A DNA stretch of 64,000 nucleotides from Phycomyces blakesleeanus NRRL 1555(-) (taxonomy: Eukaryota; Mucoromycota; Mucoromycetes; Mucorales; Phycomycetaceae), in contig NW_017265148.1 in the NCBI RefSeq assembly GCF_001638985.1, positions 1 through 64,000 of the forward strand, written 5' to 3'. The stretch's first letter is position 1; the number at the start of each line of letters is the position of its first letter. Both the position numbers and the translations under genes were made by a program. Below, piece by piece: positions 1 through 12,725 of this stretch. The notes under the pieces were generated by a model. That model was not told where the DNA came from, did not search any database, and worked only from the letters and a program-made list of their open reading frames with translations.

Positions 1-470
1 TTCGCACTGCTCTCAAAGGCGACAGTCATCGCCACTCTATTGTTTTCTTTTTTCAACCCTGTACTAACAACAACTTCGCACTGCTCTCAAAGGCGACAGT
101 CATCGCCACTCTATTGTTTTCTTTTTTCAACCCTGTACTAACAACAACTTCGCACTGCTCTCAAAGGCGACAGTCATTGCCACTCTATTGTTTTCTTTTT
201 TCAACCCTGTACTAACAACAACTTCGCACTGCTCTCAAAGGCGACAGTCATCGCCACTCTATTGTTTTCTTTTTTCAACCCTGTACTAACAACAACTTCG
301 CACTGCGTTCAAAGGCGACAGTCATCGCCACTCTATTGTTTTCTTTTTTCAACCCTGTACTAACAACAACTTCGCACTGCTCTCAAAGGCGACAGTCATC
401 GCCACTCTATTGTTTTCTTTTTTCAACCCTGTACCAACAACAACTTCGCACCACTTTCAAAGTCGACAAT
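1..470. repeat. 74-bp direct repeats in unit 1
   Basis: Six head-to-tail 74-bp copies start at 1, 75, 149, 223, 297 and 371, each beginning ttcgcactgc, followed by a diverged partial copy at 445. The other units carry only three full copies plus a partial, so copy number differs between otherwise nearly identical units. The period is not a multiple of three, which argues against coding. Confidence 0.95.
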
Positions 471-1030
471 ACCAATCATACTATCTTTCTTATTTTATCA
501 CTACTGAAAAATAAAAATAAAAATAATAACCATATAATCAAACTTCAGCACTCGGAACCCATATACTCTATTCTTTTATATCTGAAGTGACATATACTAC
601 TATTCTCAGAACTGTCTTTTTACTTTCGCATGCACATGATATCTATATACTTATACCTTCAACACCTTCTTCAATGAAAATGACCCCATCCTATCACACA
701 TAATTTTTAAAAATTCTTACTTTTAGTATATCTTTAAATATCCAGTTCTAGACCAAACAGCCATTGTCTAACACAAAGTCCTGCCATAGTAATCTCTCTT
801 TATAGATGCACAACATAATCCTCAAACCTATATTTTAAAAAAAAAAAAAGAAACATATATTTCTTATACTCTGTACTCTCATTCTTCTTGTCCCTTTCAC
901 TTCAAACAAATTAACTTGGTCTCTCCCTACTCGCATATCTTATTTATTTTAATATCTTTAAATAACTAAAATAAAATATGATTTATTATTTATTATATGT
1001 TTATATAGGTTATGAATTTATTATAAGAGA

Positions 1031-1126
1031 GATGTGTGTGTGGGTAGTCGATGTGTGAGTAGTCGATGTGTGAGTAGTCGATGTGTGAGTAGTCGATGTG
1101 TGGGTAGTCGGTGTGTGGGTAGTTGA
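1031..1126. repeat. 15-bp minisatellite, unit 1
   Basis: About six copies of a 15-bp motif (gtagtcgatgtgtga). Equivalent blocks in units 2 and 3 are longer. On the minus strand it reads as repeated Ser-Thr-Thr-His-Thr, which produces long open frames that are probably not genes. Confidence 0.9.
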
Positions 1127-1358
1127 GATAGATATATTTAAAGTGTGTGTATGCAGCCGAGGCATATTTGTGTCTGTAGTTGAGGTGTGAGAGAAAAGGG
1201 GGCGTTGTGGGTGGGGGGTGCCATAACCAGTGGTCATATGGGAGAGGAAAAGTTTATTTTCTAACAAATCGCAAAAACTATAATCATTTATAGTTTTGAG
1301 GTAATGCATTTGGTAATCCAAAGGTTTCTCTAAAGTAATAAGGTAAAGATAAAGTTTT

Positions 1359-1379
1359 CGCATCCGTAGTGCGGATGCG
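1359..1379. repeat. Perfect hairpin, unit 1
   Basis: Perfect inverted repeat with 8-bp arms (cgcatccg / cggatgcg) and a 5-nt loop (tagtg). The same 21 bp occurs at 4009-4029 in unit 2 and three times in unit 3. It is GC-rich in an otherwise AT-rich unit. Confidence 0.9.
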
Positions 1380-2846
1380 ATGGTCATGCATGAAATAACA
1401 GGTTTATCGTAAAAAAAAAGCCTGGGTAACCGCCCAAGTAAGTTTGTTTGTTTTGTCTAAAAAAAGTATATAATCATATGAAAATCAAAATAAACCAACC
1501 AAAAATAGAAAGCAAAGCACTTTGATACTTTATACACGATACTCTACAGTTAACTAATAGCTTGTGTTTTTTGGTTTATATCTTTGTTCGTGCAAATAAT
1601 CAAGCCTTTTGATATTTCATATTAATATATTAGTATATATAATGAATTCCAATATCTTATTTTTATCTAATTCCAAAAGGCTTTATTTTAATAATGAAAA
1701 AGGCTGGTACTATTATATTCAATAATTATATATTTCTTTGCGATTTTTTAAATAGTAACTCGACTGAAATATGTCTATAGCTTGTATCATTTATTTCCTA
1801 TTCAATTTTTCAAATATACTCTTATTTAAAACTATTTAAACAGCAACTTAAACAAATAGATATCTTTGGCTTGTACCATATACTTCTCAAGCAGTTTATT
1901 AAATAGTTCTGTGCAAGAATATATATATTTCGGCTGCAAAAGATTTTGATTAAAATTAAATCCGATCCGAGCTATAAGCAACAATATGGGGTTTAATACA
2001 TCTTTATAACAGTTTGATCCACTGGATATTTATGGATCAATTAACACTCTACTTCCTTTAATTCGCTTTATCTCTTATTTTCTTTTTATTTATAAGTCTA
2101 ATCCAAGTTGATATATATCTATATATTATCAAGTTATTTTAAAATGAATTGTGTTCATATACTAAAAGTTACTCTAGGACTATATATATATAATCTGTTA
2201 GTATATTTCAGATGAGCTCTTACACCTACCTTTTTTCCCTCTTTAATACACACGCACACACTTGGGGATCTGTCTACCAGTCAATTGGCTGCACTGGTAC
2301 AATATATACGATATTGTCTATTTCTTTTTATATCTTTTTACAAACTAAGGGCTCTAATCGACAATTCGGACAGCACGCACTTTTTTGTAAACTGGTATTA
2401 CTGATCGGTGGTGCAGACACCCTTTGTGTACCCACAAGTGAAAGAATCATAGCAGGGTCCATTGACAGGGATACTGTTACCCATACGAAGGTTTAAAGAC
2501 CGTATGGTACTCACTTACAATCGTTGAGAGAGGACTGTGTATCCAAAACCCCTTCACTGTGCTGTAACCAAAACAAAAAAAAATCTTTTTAACGATGGCT
2601 TGAATCTTCTTTCGACATTCCGCCATCCCAGTCGAGGATCTTCATTCCTGTTGGGGATCGTCATTCATATTGTATTGCAACTCAAAGTGGACCGAAAGCG
2701 ACGCAATACGAAAAGGAAGCGCACTCTTTTGAAAAATAAAATAAAAAATGAAATACTCTTTATTTTATCTTTTTGACGACTGTTCACTGTATATGCGGCT
2801 CTAACAAAAAATAAGCCCTTGGTCAAACCTTCGTGTCCCTATAAGC

Positions 2847-3095
2847 TTCGCACTGCTTTCAAAGGCGACAGTCATCGCCACTCTATTCTTTTCTCTTTTC
2901 AACCATGTACCAACAACAACTTCGCACTGCGTTCAAAGGCGACAGTCATCGCCACTCTATTCTTTTCTTTTTTCAACCATGTACTAACAACAACTTCGCA
3001 CTGCGTTCAAAGGCGACAGTCATCGCCACTCTATTCTTTTCTTTTTTCAACCCTGTACCAACAACAACTTCGCACTGCGTTCAAAGTCGACAATA
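2847..3095. repeat. 74-bp direct repeats in unit 2
   Basis: Three full copies start at 2847, 2921 and 2995, with a partial copy at 3069. The same block recurs at 5497-5745 (unit 3) and 8210-8458 (unit 4) with the same copy number. Confidence 0.93.
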
Positions 3096-3650
3096 CCAAT
3101 CATACTATCTTTCTTATTTTATCACTACTGAAAAATAAAAATAAAAATAATAACCATATAATCAAACTTCAGCACTCGGAACCCATATACTCTGTTCTTT
3201 TATATCTGAAGTGACATATACTACTATTCTCAGAACTGTCTTTTTACTTTCGCATGCACATGATATCTATATACTTATACCTTCAACACCTTCTTCAATG
3301 AAAATGACCCCATCCTATCACACATAATTTTTAAAAATTCTTACTTTTAGTATATCTTTAAATATCCAGTTCTAGACCAAACAGTCATTGTCTAACACAA
3401 AGTCCTGCCATAGTAATCTCTCTTTATAGATGCACAACATAATCCTCAAACCTATATTTTTAAAAAAAAGAAACATATATTTCTTATACTCTGTACTCTC
3501 ATTCTTCTTGTCCCTTTCACTTCAAACAAATTAACTTGGTCTCTCCCTACTCGCATATCTTATTTATTTTAATATCTTTAAATAACTAAAATAAAATATG
3601 ATTTATTATTTATTATATGTTTATATAGGTTATGAATTTATTATAAGAGA

Positions 3651-3777
3651 GATGTGTGTGTGGGTAGTCGATGTGTGAGTAGTCGATGTGTGAATAGTCG
3701 ATGTGTGAATAGTCGATGTGTGAGTAGTCGATGTGTGAGTAGTTGATGTGTGAGTAGTCGATGTGTGGGTAGTTGAG
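3651..3777. repeat. 15-bp minisatellite, unit 2
   Basis: About eight copies of the 15-bp motif, with variant gaatag copies in the middle. Unit 3 has the same block at 6301-6427. Confidence 0.9.
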
Positions 3778-6300
3778 GTAGATATATTTAAAGTGTGTGT
3801 ATGCAGCCGAGGCATATTTGTGTCTGTAGTTGAGGTGTGAGAGAAAAGGGGGCGTTGTGGGTGGGGGGTGCCATAACCAGTGGTCATATGGGAGAGGAAA
3901 AGTTTATTTTCTAACAAATCGCAAAAACTATAATCATTTATAGTTTTGAGGTAATGCATTTGGTAATCCAAAGGTTTCTCTAAAGTAATAAGGTAAAGAT
4001 AAAGTTTTCGCATCCGTAGTGCGGATGCGATGGTCATGCATGAAATAACAGGTTTATCGTAAAAAAAAAGCCTGGGTAACCGCCCAAGTAAGTTTGTTTG
4101 TTTTGTCTAAAAAAAGTATAGAATCATATGAAAATCAAAATAAACCAACCAAAAATAGAAAGCAAAGCACTTTGATACTTTATACACGATACTCTACAGT
4201 TAACTAATAGCTTGTGTTTTTTGGTTTATATCTTTGTTCGTGCAAATAATCAAGCCTTTTGATATTTCATATTAATATATTAGTATATATAATGAATTCC
4301 AATATCTTATTTTTATCTAATTCCAAAAGGCTTTATTTTAATAATGAAAAAGGCTGGTACTATTATATTCAATAATTATATATTTCTTTGCGATTTTTTA
4401 AATAGTAACTCGACTGAAATATGTCTATAGCTTGTATCATTTATTTCCTATTCAATTTTTCAAATATACTCTTATTTAAAACTATTTAAACAGCAACTTA
4501 AACAAATAGATATCTTTGGCTTGTACCATATACTTCTCAAGCAGTTTATTAAATAGTTCTGTGCAAGAATATATATATTTCGGCTGCAAAAGATTTTGAT
4601 TAAAATTAAATCCGATCCGAGCTATAAGCAACAATATGGGGTTTAATACATCTTTATAACAGTTTGATCCACTGGATATTTATGGATCAATTAACACTCT
4701 ACTTCCTTTAATTCGCTTTATCTCTTATTTTCTTTTTATTTATAAGTCTAATCCAAGTTGATATATATCTATATATTATCAAGTTATTTTAAAATGAATT
4801 GTGTTCATATACTAAAAGTTACTCTAGGACTATATATATATAATCTGTTAGTATATTTCAGATGAGCTCTTACACCTACCTTTTTTCCCTCTTTAATACA
4901 CACGCACACACTTGGGGATCTGTCTACCAGTCAATTGGCTGCACTGGTACAATATATACGATATTGTCTATTTCTTTTTATATCTTTTTACAAACTAAGG
5001 GCTCTAATCGACAATTCGGACAGCACGCACTTTTTTGTAAACTGGTATTACTGATCGGTGGTGCAGACACCCTTTGTGTACCCACAAGTGAAAGAATCAT
5101 AGCAGGGTCCATTGACAGGGATACTGTTACCCATACGAAGGTTTAAAGACCGTATGGTACTCACTTACAATCGTTGAGAGAGGACTGTGTATCCAAAACC
5201 CCTTCACTGTGCTGTAACCAAAACAAAAAAAAATCTTTTTAACGATGGCTTGAATCTTCTTTCGACATTCCGCCATCCCAGTCGAGGATCTTCATTCCTG
5301 TTGGGGATCGTCATTCATATTGTATTGCAACTCAAAGTGGACCGAAAGCGACGCAATACGAAAAGGAAGCGCACTCTTTTGAAAAATAAAATAAAAAATG
5401 AAATACTCTTTATTTTATCTTTTTGACGACTGTTCACTGTATATGCGGCTCTAACAAAAAATAAGCCCTTGGTCAAACCTTCGTGTCCCTATAAGCTTCG
5501 CACTGCTTTCAAAGGCGACAGTCATCGCCACTCTATTCTTTTCTCTTTTCAACCATGTACCAACAACAACTTCGCACTGCGTTCAAAGGCGACAGTCATC
5601 GCCACTCTATTCTTTTCTTTTTTCAACCATGTACTAACAACAACTTCGCACTGCGTTCAAAGGCGACAGTCATCGCCACTCTATTCTTTTCTTTTTTCAA
5701 CCCTGTACCAACAACAACTTCGCACTGCGTTCAAAGTCGACAATACCAATCATACTATCTTTCTTATTTTATCACTACTGAAAAATAAAAATAAAAATAA
5801 TAACCATATAATCAAACTTCAGCACTCGGAACCCATATACTCTGTTCTTTTATATCTGAAGTGACATATACTACTATTCTCAGAACTGTCTTTTTACTTT
5901 CGCATGCACATGATATCTATATACTTATACCTTCAACACCTTCTTCAATGAAAATGACCCCATCCTATCACACATAATTTTTAAAAATTCTTACTTTTAG
6001 TATATCTTTAAATATCCAGTTCTAGACCAAACAGTCATTGTCTAACACAAAGTCCTGCCATAGTAATCTCTCTTTATAGATGCACAACATAATCCTCAAA
6101 CCTATATTTTTAAAAAAAAGAAACATATATTTCTTATACTCTGTACTCTCATTCTTCTTGTCCCTTTCACTTCAAACAAATTAACTTGGTCTCTCCCTAC
6201 TCGCATATCTTATTTATTTTAATATCTTTAAATAACTAAAATAAAATATGATTTATTATTTATTATATGTTTATATAGGTTATGAATTTATTATAAGAGA

Positions 6301-6427
6301 GATGTGTGTGTGGGTAGTCGATGTGTGAGTAGTCGATGTGTGAATAGTCGATGTGTGAATAGTCGATGTGTGAGTAGTCGATGTGTGAGTAGTTGATGTG
6401 TGAGTAGTCGATGTGTGGGTAGTTGAG
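6301..6427. repeat. 15-bp minisatellite, unit 3
   Basis: Same order of variant copies as in unit 2, showing that units 2 and 3 duplicated as blocks rather than expanding independently. Confidence 0.9.
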
Positions 6428-6658
6428 GTAGATATATTTAAAGTGTGTGTATGCAGCCGAGGCATATTTGTGTCTGTAGTTGAGGTGTGAGAGAAAAGGG
6501 GGCGTTGTGGGTGGGGGGTGCCATAACCAGTGGTCATATGGGAGAGGAAAAGTTTATTTTCTAACAAATCGCAAAAACTATAATCATTTATAGTTTTGAG
6601 GTAATGCATTTGGTAATCCAAAGGTTTCTCTAAAGTAATAAGGTAAAGATAAAGTTTT

Positions 6659-6741
6659 CGCATCCGTAGTGCGGATGCGATTCTAATAACGCATCCGTAG
6701 TGCGGATGCGATTCCAATAACGCATCCGTAGTGCGGATGCG
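6659..6741. repeat. Triplicated hairpin, unit 3
   Basis: Three copies of the 21-bp hairpin at 6659-6679, 6690-6710 and 6721-6741, separated by 10-bp spacers (attctaataa, attccaataa), giving a 31-bp period. This accounts for 62 of the 63 extra bases of unit 3. The spacer difference suggests two duplication steps. Confidence 0.95.
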
Positions 6742-8846
6742 ATGGTCATGCATGAAATAACAGGTTTATCGTAAAAAAAAAGCCTGGGTAACCGCCCAAG
6801 TAAGTTTGTTTGTTTTGTCTAAAAAAAGTATAGAATCATATGAAAATCAAAATAAACCAACCAAAAATAGAAAGCAAAGCACTTTGATACTTTATACACG
6901 ATACTCTACAGTTAACTAATAGCTTGTGTTTTTTGGTTTATATCTTTGTTCGTGCAAATAATCAAGCCTTTTGATATTTCATATTAATATATTAGTATAT
7001 ATAATGAATTCCAATATCTTATTTTTATCTAATTCCAAAAGGCTTTATTTTAATAATGAAAAAGGCTGGTACTATTATATTCAATAATTATATATTTCTT
7101 TGCGATTTTTTAAATAGTAACTCGACTGAAATATGTCTATAGCTTGTATCATTTATTTCCTATTCAATTTTTCAAATATACTCTTATTTAAAACTATTTA
7201 AACAGCAACTTAAACAAATAGATATCTTTGGCTTGTACCATATACTTCTCAAGCAGTTTATTAAATAGTTCTGTGCAAGAATATATATATTTCGGCTGCA
7301 AAAGATTTTGATTAAAATTAAATCCGATCCGAGCTATAAGCAACAATATGGGGTTTAATACATCTTTATAACAGTTTGATCCACTGGATATTTATGGATC
7401 AATTAACACTCTACTTCCTTTAATTCGCTTTATCTCTTATTTTCTTTTTATTTATAAGTCTAATCCAAGTTGATATATATCTATATATTATCAAGTTATT
7501 TTAAAATGAATTGTGTTCATATACTAAAAGTTACTCTAGGACTATATATATATAATCTGTTAGTATATTTCAGATGAGCTCTTACACCTACCTTTTTTCC
7601 CTCTTTAATACACACGCACACACTTGGGGATCTGTCTACCAGTCAATTGGCTGCACTGGTACAATATATACGATATTGTCTATTTCTTTTTATATCTTTT
7701 TACAAACTAAGGGCTCTAATCGACAATTCGGACAGCACGCACTTTTTTGTAAACTGGTATTACTGATCGGTGGTGCAGACACCCTTTGTGTACCCACAAG
7801 TGAAAGAATCATAGCAGGGTCCATTGACAGGGATACTGTTACCCATACGAAGGTTTAAAGACCGTATGGTACTCACTTACAATCGTTGAGAGAGGACTGT
7901 GTATTCAAAACCCCTTCACTGTGCTGTAACCAAAACAAAAAAAAAATCTTTTTAACGATGGCTTGAATCTTCTTTCGACATTCCGCCATCCCAGTCGAGG
8001 ATCTTCATTCCTGTTGGGGATCGTCATTCATATTGTATTGCAACTCAAAGTGGACCGAAAGCGACGCAATACGAAAAGGAAGCGCACTCTTTTGAAAAAT
8101 AAAATAAAAAATGAAATACTCTTTATTTTATCTTTTTGACGACTGTTCACTGTATATGCGGCTCTAACAAAAAATAAGCCCTTGGTCAAACCTTCGTGTC
8201 CCTATAAGCTTCGCACTGCTTTCAAAGGCGACAGTCATCGCCACTCTATTCTTTTCTCTTTTCAACCATGTACCAACAACAACTTCGCACTGCGTTCAAA
8301 GGCGACAGTCATCGCCACTCTATTCTTTTCTTTTTTCAACCATGTACTAACAACAACTTCGCACTGCGTTCAAAGGCGACAGTCATCGCCACTCTATTCT
8401 TTTCTTTTTTCAACCCTGTACCAACAACAACTTCGCACTGCGTTCAAAGTCGACAATACCAATCATACTATCTTTCTTATTTTATCACTACTGAAAAATA
8501 AAAATAAAAATAATAACCATATAATCAAACTTCAGCACTCGGAACCCATATACTCTGTTCTTTTATATCTGAAGTGACATATACTACTATTCTCAGAACT
8601 GTCTTTTTACTTTCGCATGCACATGATATCTATATACTTATACCTTCAACACCTTCTTCAATGAAAATGACCCCATCCTATCACACATAATTTTTAAAAA
8701 TTCTTACTTTTAGTATATCTTTAAATATCCAGTTCTAGACCAAACAGTCATTGTCTAACACAAAGTCCTGCCATAGTAATCTCTCTTTATAGATGCACAA
8801 CATAATCCTCAAACCTATATTTTTAAAAAAAAGAAACATATATTGG

Positions 8847-9668
8847 GCTTATTATAATATTTTAATTTTTCAACTAAATTAGCTACTAATATAATATATA
8901 TTATAAAAGTACGGTGACATCAAAGACATATCATGAAAACCATTAGACAGAGCAATAGAGTAACCATGTCATATTTTGCAAGCACCAACAGTTGTGTCGG
9001 AGATATACATTTTTATTTTTGTTCAACCATACTTATATTTAGGTTATGTGGTAAGCGCTGTTACTACTTCAAGCCAGGTCCGGCGTTCAATTCTCAATAG
9101 AGTATATGTTTGGGTATTTTTTGGTTTTATATATCATGATAGAATCTTTTAATTTTTTTTAAAAAAAAAATTAGTAAGATTATATTTTTGAGTGATTAAT
9201 TATTCCATGTATTATGCGAGAACAATTAATAGATTAGTATTATCTTTATAGTTCTGGCAAATGTTCTGTTTTTATACTAATCATACAAAATGATTAATAT
9301 ATTAAATAAAGAAGCTATAATAGTTATTGCTTTATTCAAGCATATTATTTTCAGTCGCAACTCTCAACAAAATAAAGATAAAAATTTTCAAAATCTGACT
9401 TTTATATTAATCAAGGTAAAGCAAGTGATAGAATCTCAAAAAAGTAATAGATTTGATTGCTTCATAGTTTAAATACCAAGTTAACAGTAAAAAAAAATCA
9501 TTTAATATTTTCACTTTTATATTTTTTTGTAATAAGCATTTATTAAAGACAATAGCATTTTTACCTCTTATTTTTCTCATTATTTTTTCTATTTTTAATA
9601 TTTACTTTTTATTGTATATGCAAGTAGTCACAATTTTTTTTCAGAATTAGAGGTAAATGTTTGATCAC
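8847..9668. other. AT-rich DNA, no gene
   Basis: Begins at the array breakpoint. It contains A/T homopolymers, a tRNA-like relic at 9030-9110 and an open frame of 60 codons at 9290-9472 that is Lys/Asn/Ile-rich and has no recognisable domain. No splice-consistent gene was found. Confidence 0.5.
9030..9110 (+). pseudogene. tRNA-like relic (possible SINE head)
   Basis: A D-arm/A-box-like stretch near 9040 (taggttatgtggtaagcgc) is followed, at the 27-nt distance normal for a tRNA, by a T-loop/B-box-like stretch (gcgttcaattc) near 9084. The ends can pair in part (atact near 9029, agtat near 9100). The anticodon and T stems do not pair well, so it is not an intact tRNA. A T-rich then A-rich run near 9150 would fit the tail of a tRNA-derived SINE. 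Spacing and both boxes are seen; SINE origin is inference. Confidence 0.33.
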
Positions 9669-9792
9669 TTGGTGTGGACAGACTAAAAGCTCAAAAAAAG
9701 ACCAAAATTAATTAAAACTCTTGCCCAATGATATGACTTAAAATTTGTTCTTCTTTTGCACTTTTTTTGAACTTTTAGTCTGTCTACACCAA
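9669..9792. mobile_element. 124-bp MITE-like inverted-repeat element
   Basis: Terminal inverted repeats of about 32 bp, nearly perfect, starting ttggtgtggacagactaaaa on the left and ending with its complement (gtctgtctacaccaa) on the right, around a 60-bp AT-rich centre. No coding capacity. A one-ended relative lies at 56702-56762. No clear target-site duplication, so the superfamily is undecided. Confidence 0.75.
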
Positions 9793-12390
9793 TTTTTTTT
9801 TGTTCTGACATCATTTTATCACATAGATGAATATGTGAGCAAAGACATGCATTGTTTATAGATTAATTCAATTTTTTCTTCTTCTCCTAATATATATATA
9901 TAGTTATTATATTCTACTCGGACAGCAAAATTCGATTCATTTTAACTTTCTACCAACCTGCCCACTATACCAAATCCCGGCGGCCATCTAATCGTAGCAT
10001 GATTCAATCTCCGAAAAAATTCTAAAGACCGACAATGCGCCTCTAATGTCACTTTTCTGTTACTCTTCTTTATTAGCTATCGATAGAACCAAAAAGCATA
10101 CAGATACAATCAGTAGAAGGTGAGAAAAGTAGAATTTTACGAATTTTTTTTTGGTAAAATATTGATTTCTTGAAAAAAAAATAAAAAAAAAATTAAATAT
10201 TATAAATGCCGACTGAAACCTGTTTTACTTTTATTTTTACTCTCAATTTATCTATTTATTTTACTGTTATACTTTTGAATGATATATAGCTTGTTAAGGC
10301 GTTCTACATTACAAGAATTATATATGTACAGAGAAGTTATATTTATATAATAATAATTCGCACAACTACTTTTATCAAGCAATAACATGTCGATTTTTTC
10401 TTCCTTTTTGTTTCTAGAAATTCCGATGAATCTTAGAAAAGAAGTAAATCATGGAGCTGCGATTGTGTGATGTCACAAGAGAAAATCATTTGGCTCTTCG
10501 TACGGGATTGAAATCAGAGAGATCCAAACGAGATCTCAAGATCTTTTAAGCTTCTATAGATTTAAGCAAAGAATTTATAGGCCGTGGATTACTAAAAAGA
10601 AGACAATAATAAAGAGATAATGTTGTCTGAAATTACATATAATCGTATTTGAACATTGGTGTGATTAACTAGTGCACCTGAACAATCACTCAACGCCCAA
10701 TATTATCAGAGATATTGCGGTTGAGACGAATAGATAAAAAAATTGTGTAGGTGTACTAAGGACTAGTGCCTTTTGACATAATAAACTATCTGGATAAGTT
10801 AAGCAGTTTGAAGGAATGAAATAAACCCTCTGTGAATACAAGAAGAGTAAGGTAAACTAACAAAGCTAGGCAATACATTATCAGTGTAGAAGAAAAATGA
10901 AAATCTTGAGTAGGATTGGGTCATGGGACCAAGATACACAGCAATACCAATAAAATGTAGATTTACTACAAATATCTTCTGGTTTATCCAGAGAGAGAGT
11001 GTATGGGTGCATAATAGCTGCTATATCTGATATTAAATATGTGCACGGATCACTCTTGACAGGATCTATTGTTGAAGGATACGAACGGAACCGTTTTTAG
11101 CATGTAACTTGGGTGTAGTACCAATGCCGATTTGAGAAATGTTTGGTTCCGGCTATTGAGGTAAATAGCTTGCCAGATTCCACAGGTTAAATCAATAGTG
11201 AGTCATTCATATTTTACACTGGTGTCGTTTAACCGTCCGCGGTCATGTTTTATATATGTAAAAAAATCATATATTTGATACAGGGGAGGATCAAAGGGGT
11301 TGAACTGGATGCTGAGCGCTGGGACTTTAGGTAAGTTGTTCCGTGTGCTAGAGAGTTGCTCAAACATGTTTTATTGGCAATTATTCTGCATCAACGGTCT
11401 AGTAATATTATTAAAACAAGGCAAAATAAAATACAATACAATAGTAATATATGTAATATAAGATATCAAATTCAGCAATACCTGTTTATGTTATAGAGTA
11501 AATTGGTTTGTATGTGTGTGCAGGATGATATTCCCAGAAGCGTTGTATTTGTTATTCATGATTAATATTACTATTTAATCTACACTTTGAGGTTTGCGTT
11601 CTTGTTGATATTGAAACGTAGGGAGTGGTGGGTTCGGTTTCGACCATCATGCCAATGGTAACAATAATTGTGACGTAGACAAACCCCCTAACACCCCCTC
11701 TTTCTTCATTTGGGATTTATCACAATCCCTCTTTTAGCGTCTTGTATTGACACATAGGGTACTTGTAAGAGGTATTGTAACTCATTACAATACTACTGCG
11801 AGGAGGGCCATTCAAGTTGGACAGTATTTACACCCGGGTTACTATCTAGCACAGGTTCTATATTCTTAATGGATGTGTGGTAACGATGGACAGTAAACTA
11901 CTTCAAGAGGATACGTTCTCGAGACAATAGATGTGCACTCCAATAGTTAGGATGAGTCAAATAATATTTATTTGACTAGGCGTATAGGGATGAGAATCAG
12001 TTATCAAAATAATAAAATGGGAAAAGTGTTTTTAACGTGGTAAAAAGAGATACTTCATTCATTTTCATTAAACTTCATATATGGGTCTCCTCTGCTTCTT
12101 CCTCTCGCTCCTCTCATCTACACTTCGTTCTCCTTTCTTCTTCAAATTCATTCTCCGAGGAGAGGCGGCCGCCAACAACCACGCACACGTTCACAGTATC
12201 CATATCCGTTCTTCCATTTTTTGATACATTACCTCTTTTGATTAGGGCACATTTTCTACAACGATCCCGTCAGTATTTCTTCCTTGTTGTTGTTCAACCT
12301 ATACTTAAACCTATAGAAAGATATACTATATTATAGTGTAGTATAGTATAACGTATTAAAATAAAATTAATAATGAAATATTTACTTTTC
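9793..12390. other. AT-rich region with no supported gene
   Basis: No convincing gene or RNA. A plus-strand frame near 11795-11860 could be a short piece of a decayed transposon, but no family motif is clear. An open frame of 99 codons at 12037-12336 is Ser/Phe-rich and ends just before the relic repeat at 12391; it lacks a domain and is not called. Confidence 0.4.
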
Positions 12391-12725
12391 AGAGAGGACT
12401 GTCTATCAAAAATCACCTTCACTGAGCCACAAGAGAATAAAAAAAATTCTTTTTAACGATGCCTTGAATATTTTTTTTACCTACCTCATCCCTTTCGGGA
12501 ATCCTCAGTCAAACCCCCATGCCTAAATTGACTTTACAAATCTACTGTAATCGACACCAACCTCACAACGCTACCAAAACAGACACCAGAAACCTTAACA
12601 TATTTATTTTCTTTTTCTTTTTTTTTACACGTACCAACATCAACTTCAAAACTCTATCAAGATTGACACCGCCAACCACTATATTCAATTCTTTTTTTGG
12701 GCATACCAACACCAACACAAAGATA
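12391..12725. repeat. Diverged relic of the 2.65-kb repeat unit
   Basis: The block from 12391 (gagaggactgtctatc) matches the array unit from about 2526 (gagaggactgtgtatcc) through the shared ctttttaacgatg and cttgaat stretches and a CATCCC block. At 12631-12720 it continues into a degenerate copy of the 74-bp repeat (gtaccaacatcaacttc, then tcaagattgacaccgccaac). Order is conserved and divergence is high, so this is an old copy outside the homogenised array. Confidence 0.75.

Larger units (their letters stand above)
1..8846. repeat. Tandem array of a 2.65-kb unit
   Basis: Large satellite-like array. Using the 74-bp block as unit start, the pieces are 1-2846 (cut by the window edge), 2847-5496 (2650 bp), 5497-8209 (2713 bp) and 8210-8846 (truncated). 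By eye the two full units differ only by a triplicated hairpin and a few single bases, so amplification or homogenisation is recent. The array ends abruptly at about 8846, where the unit should continue with ttcttatactctg but unrelated AT-rich DNA begins. Each unit holds a 74-bp tandem block, a 15-bp minisatellite, one hairpin and about 1.3 kb of unique sequence. Open frames of 79-157 codons recur in every copy only because the copies are alike; I see no known domain in them. Could be a subtelomeric or other satellite, or a locally amplified non-coding unit. Confidence 0.95.

Noticed and set aside
1..470. CRISPR-like look of the regular 74-bp repeats
   Set aside because: Copies are head-to-tail with no unique spacers, and the DNA is eukaryotic.
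1010..1387. Minus-strand frame rich in Ser-Thr-Thr-His-Thr repeats (also 3630-4037 and 6280-6753)
   Set aside because: It is the 15-bp minisatellite read in frame and recurs because the satellite unit recurs; there is no domain and length follows repeat number.
2212..2496. 94-codon frame repeated identically in three satellite units (also 4862 and 7574)
   Set aside because: Identity is explained by the near-identity of the units; no domain and no evidence of selection on the frame.
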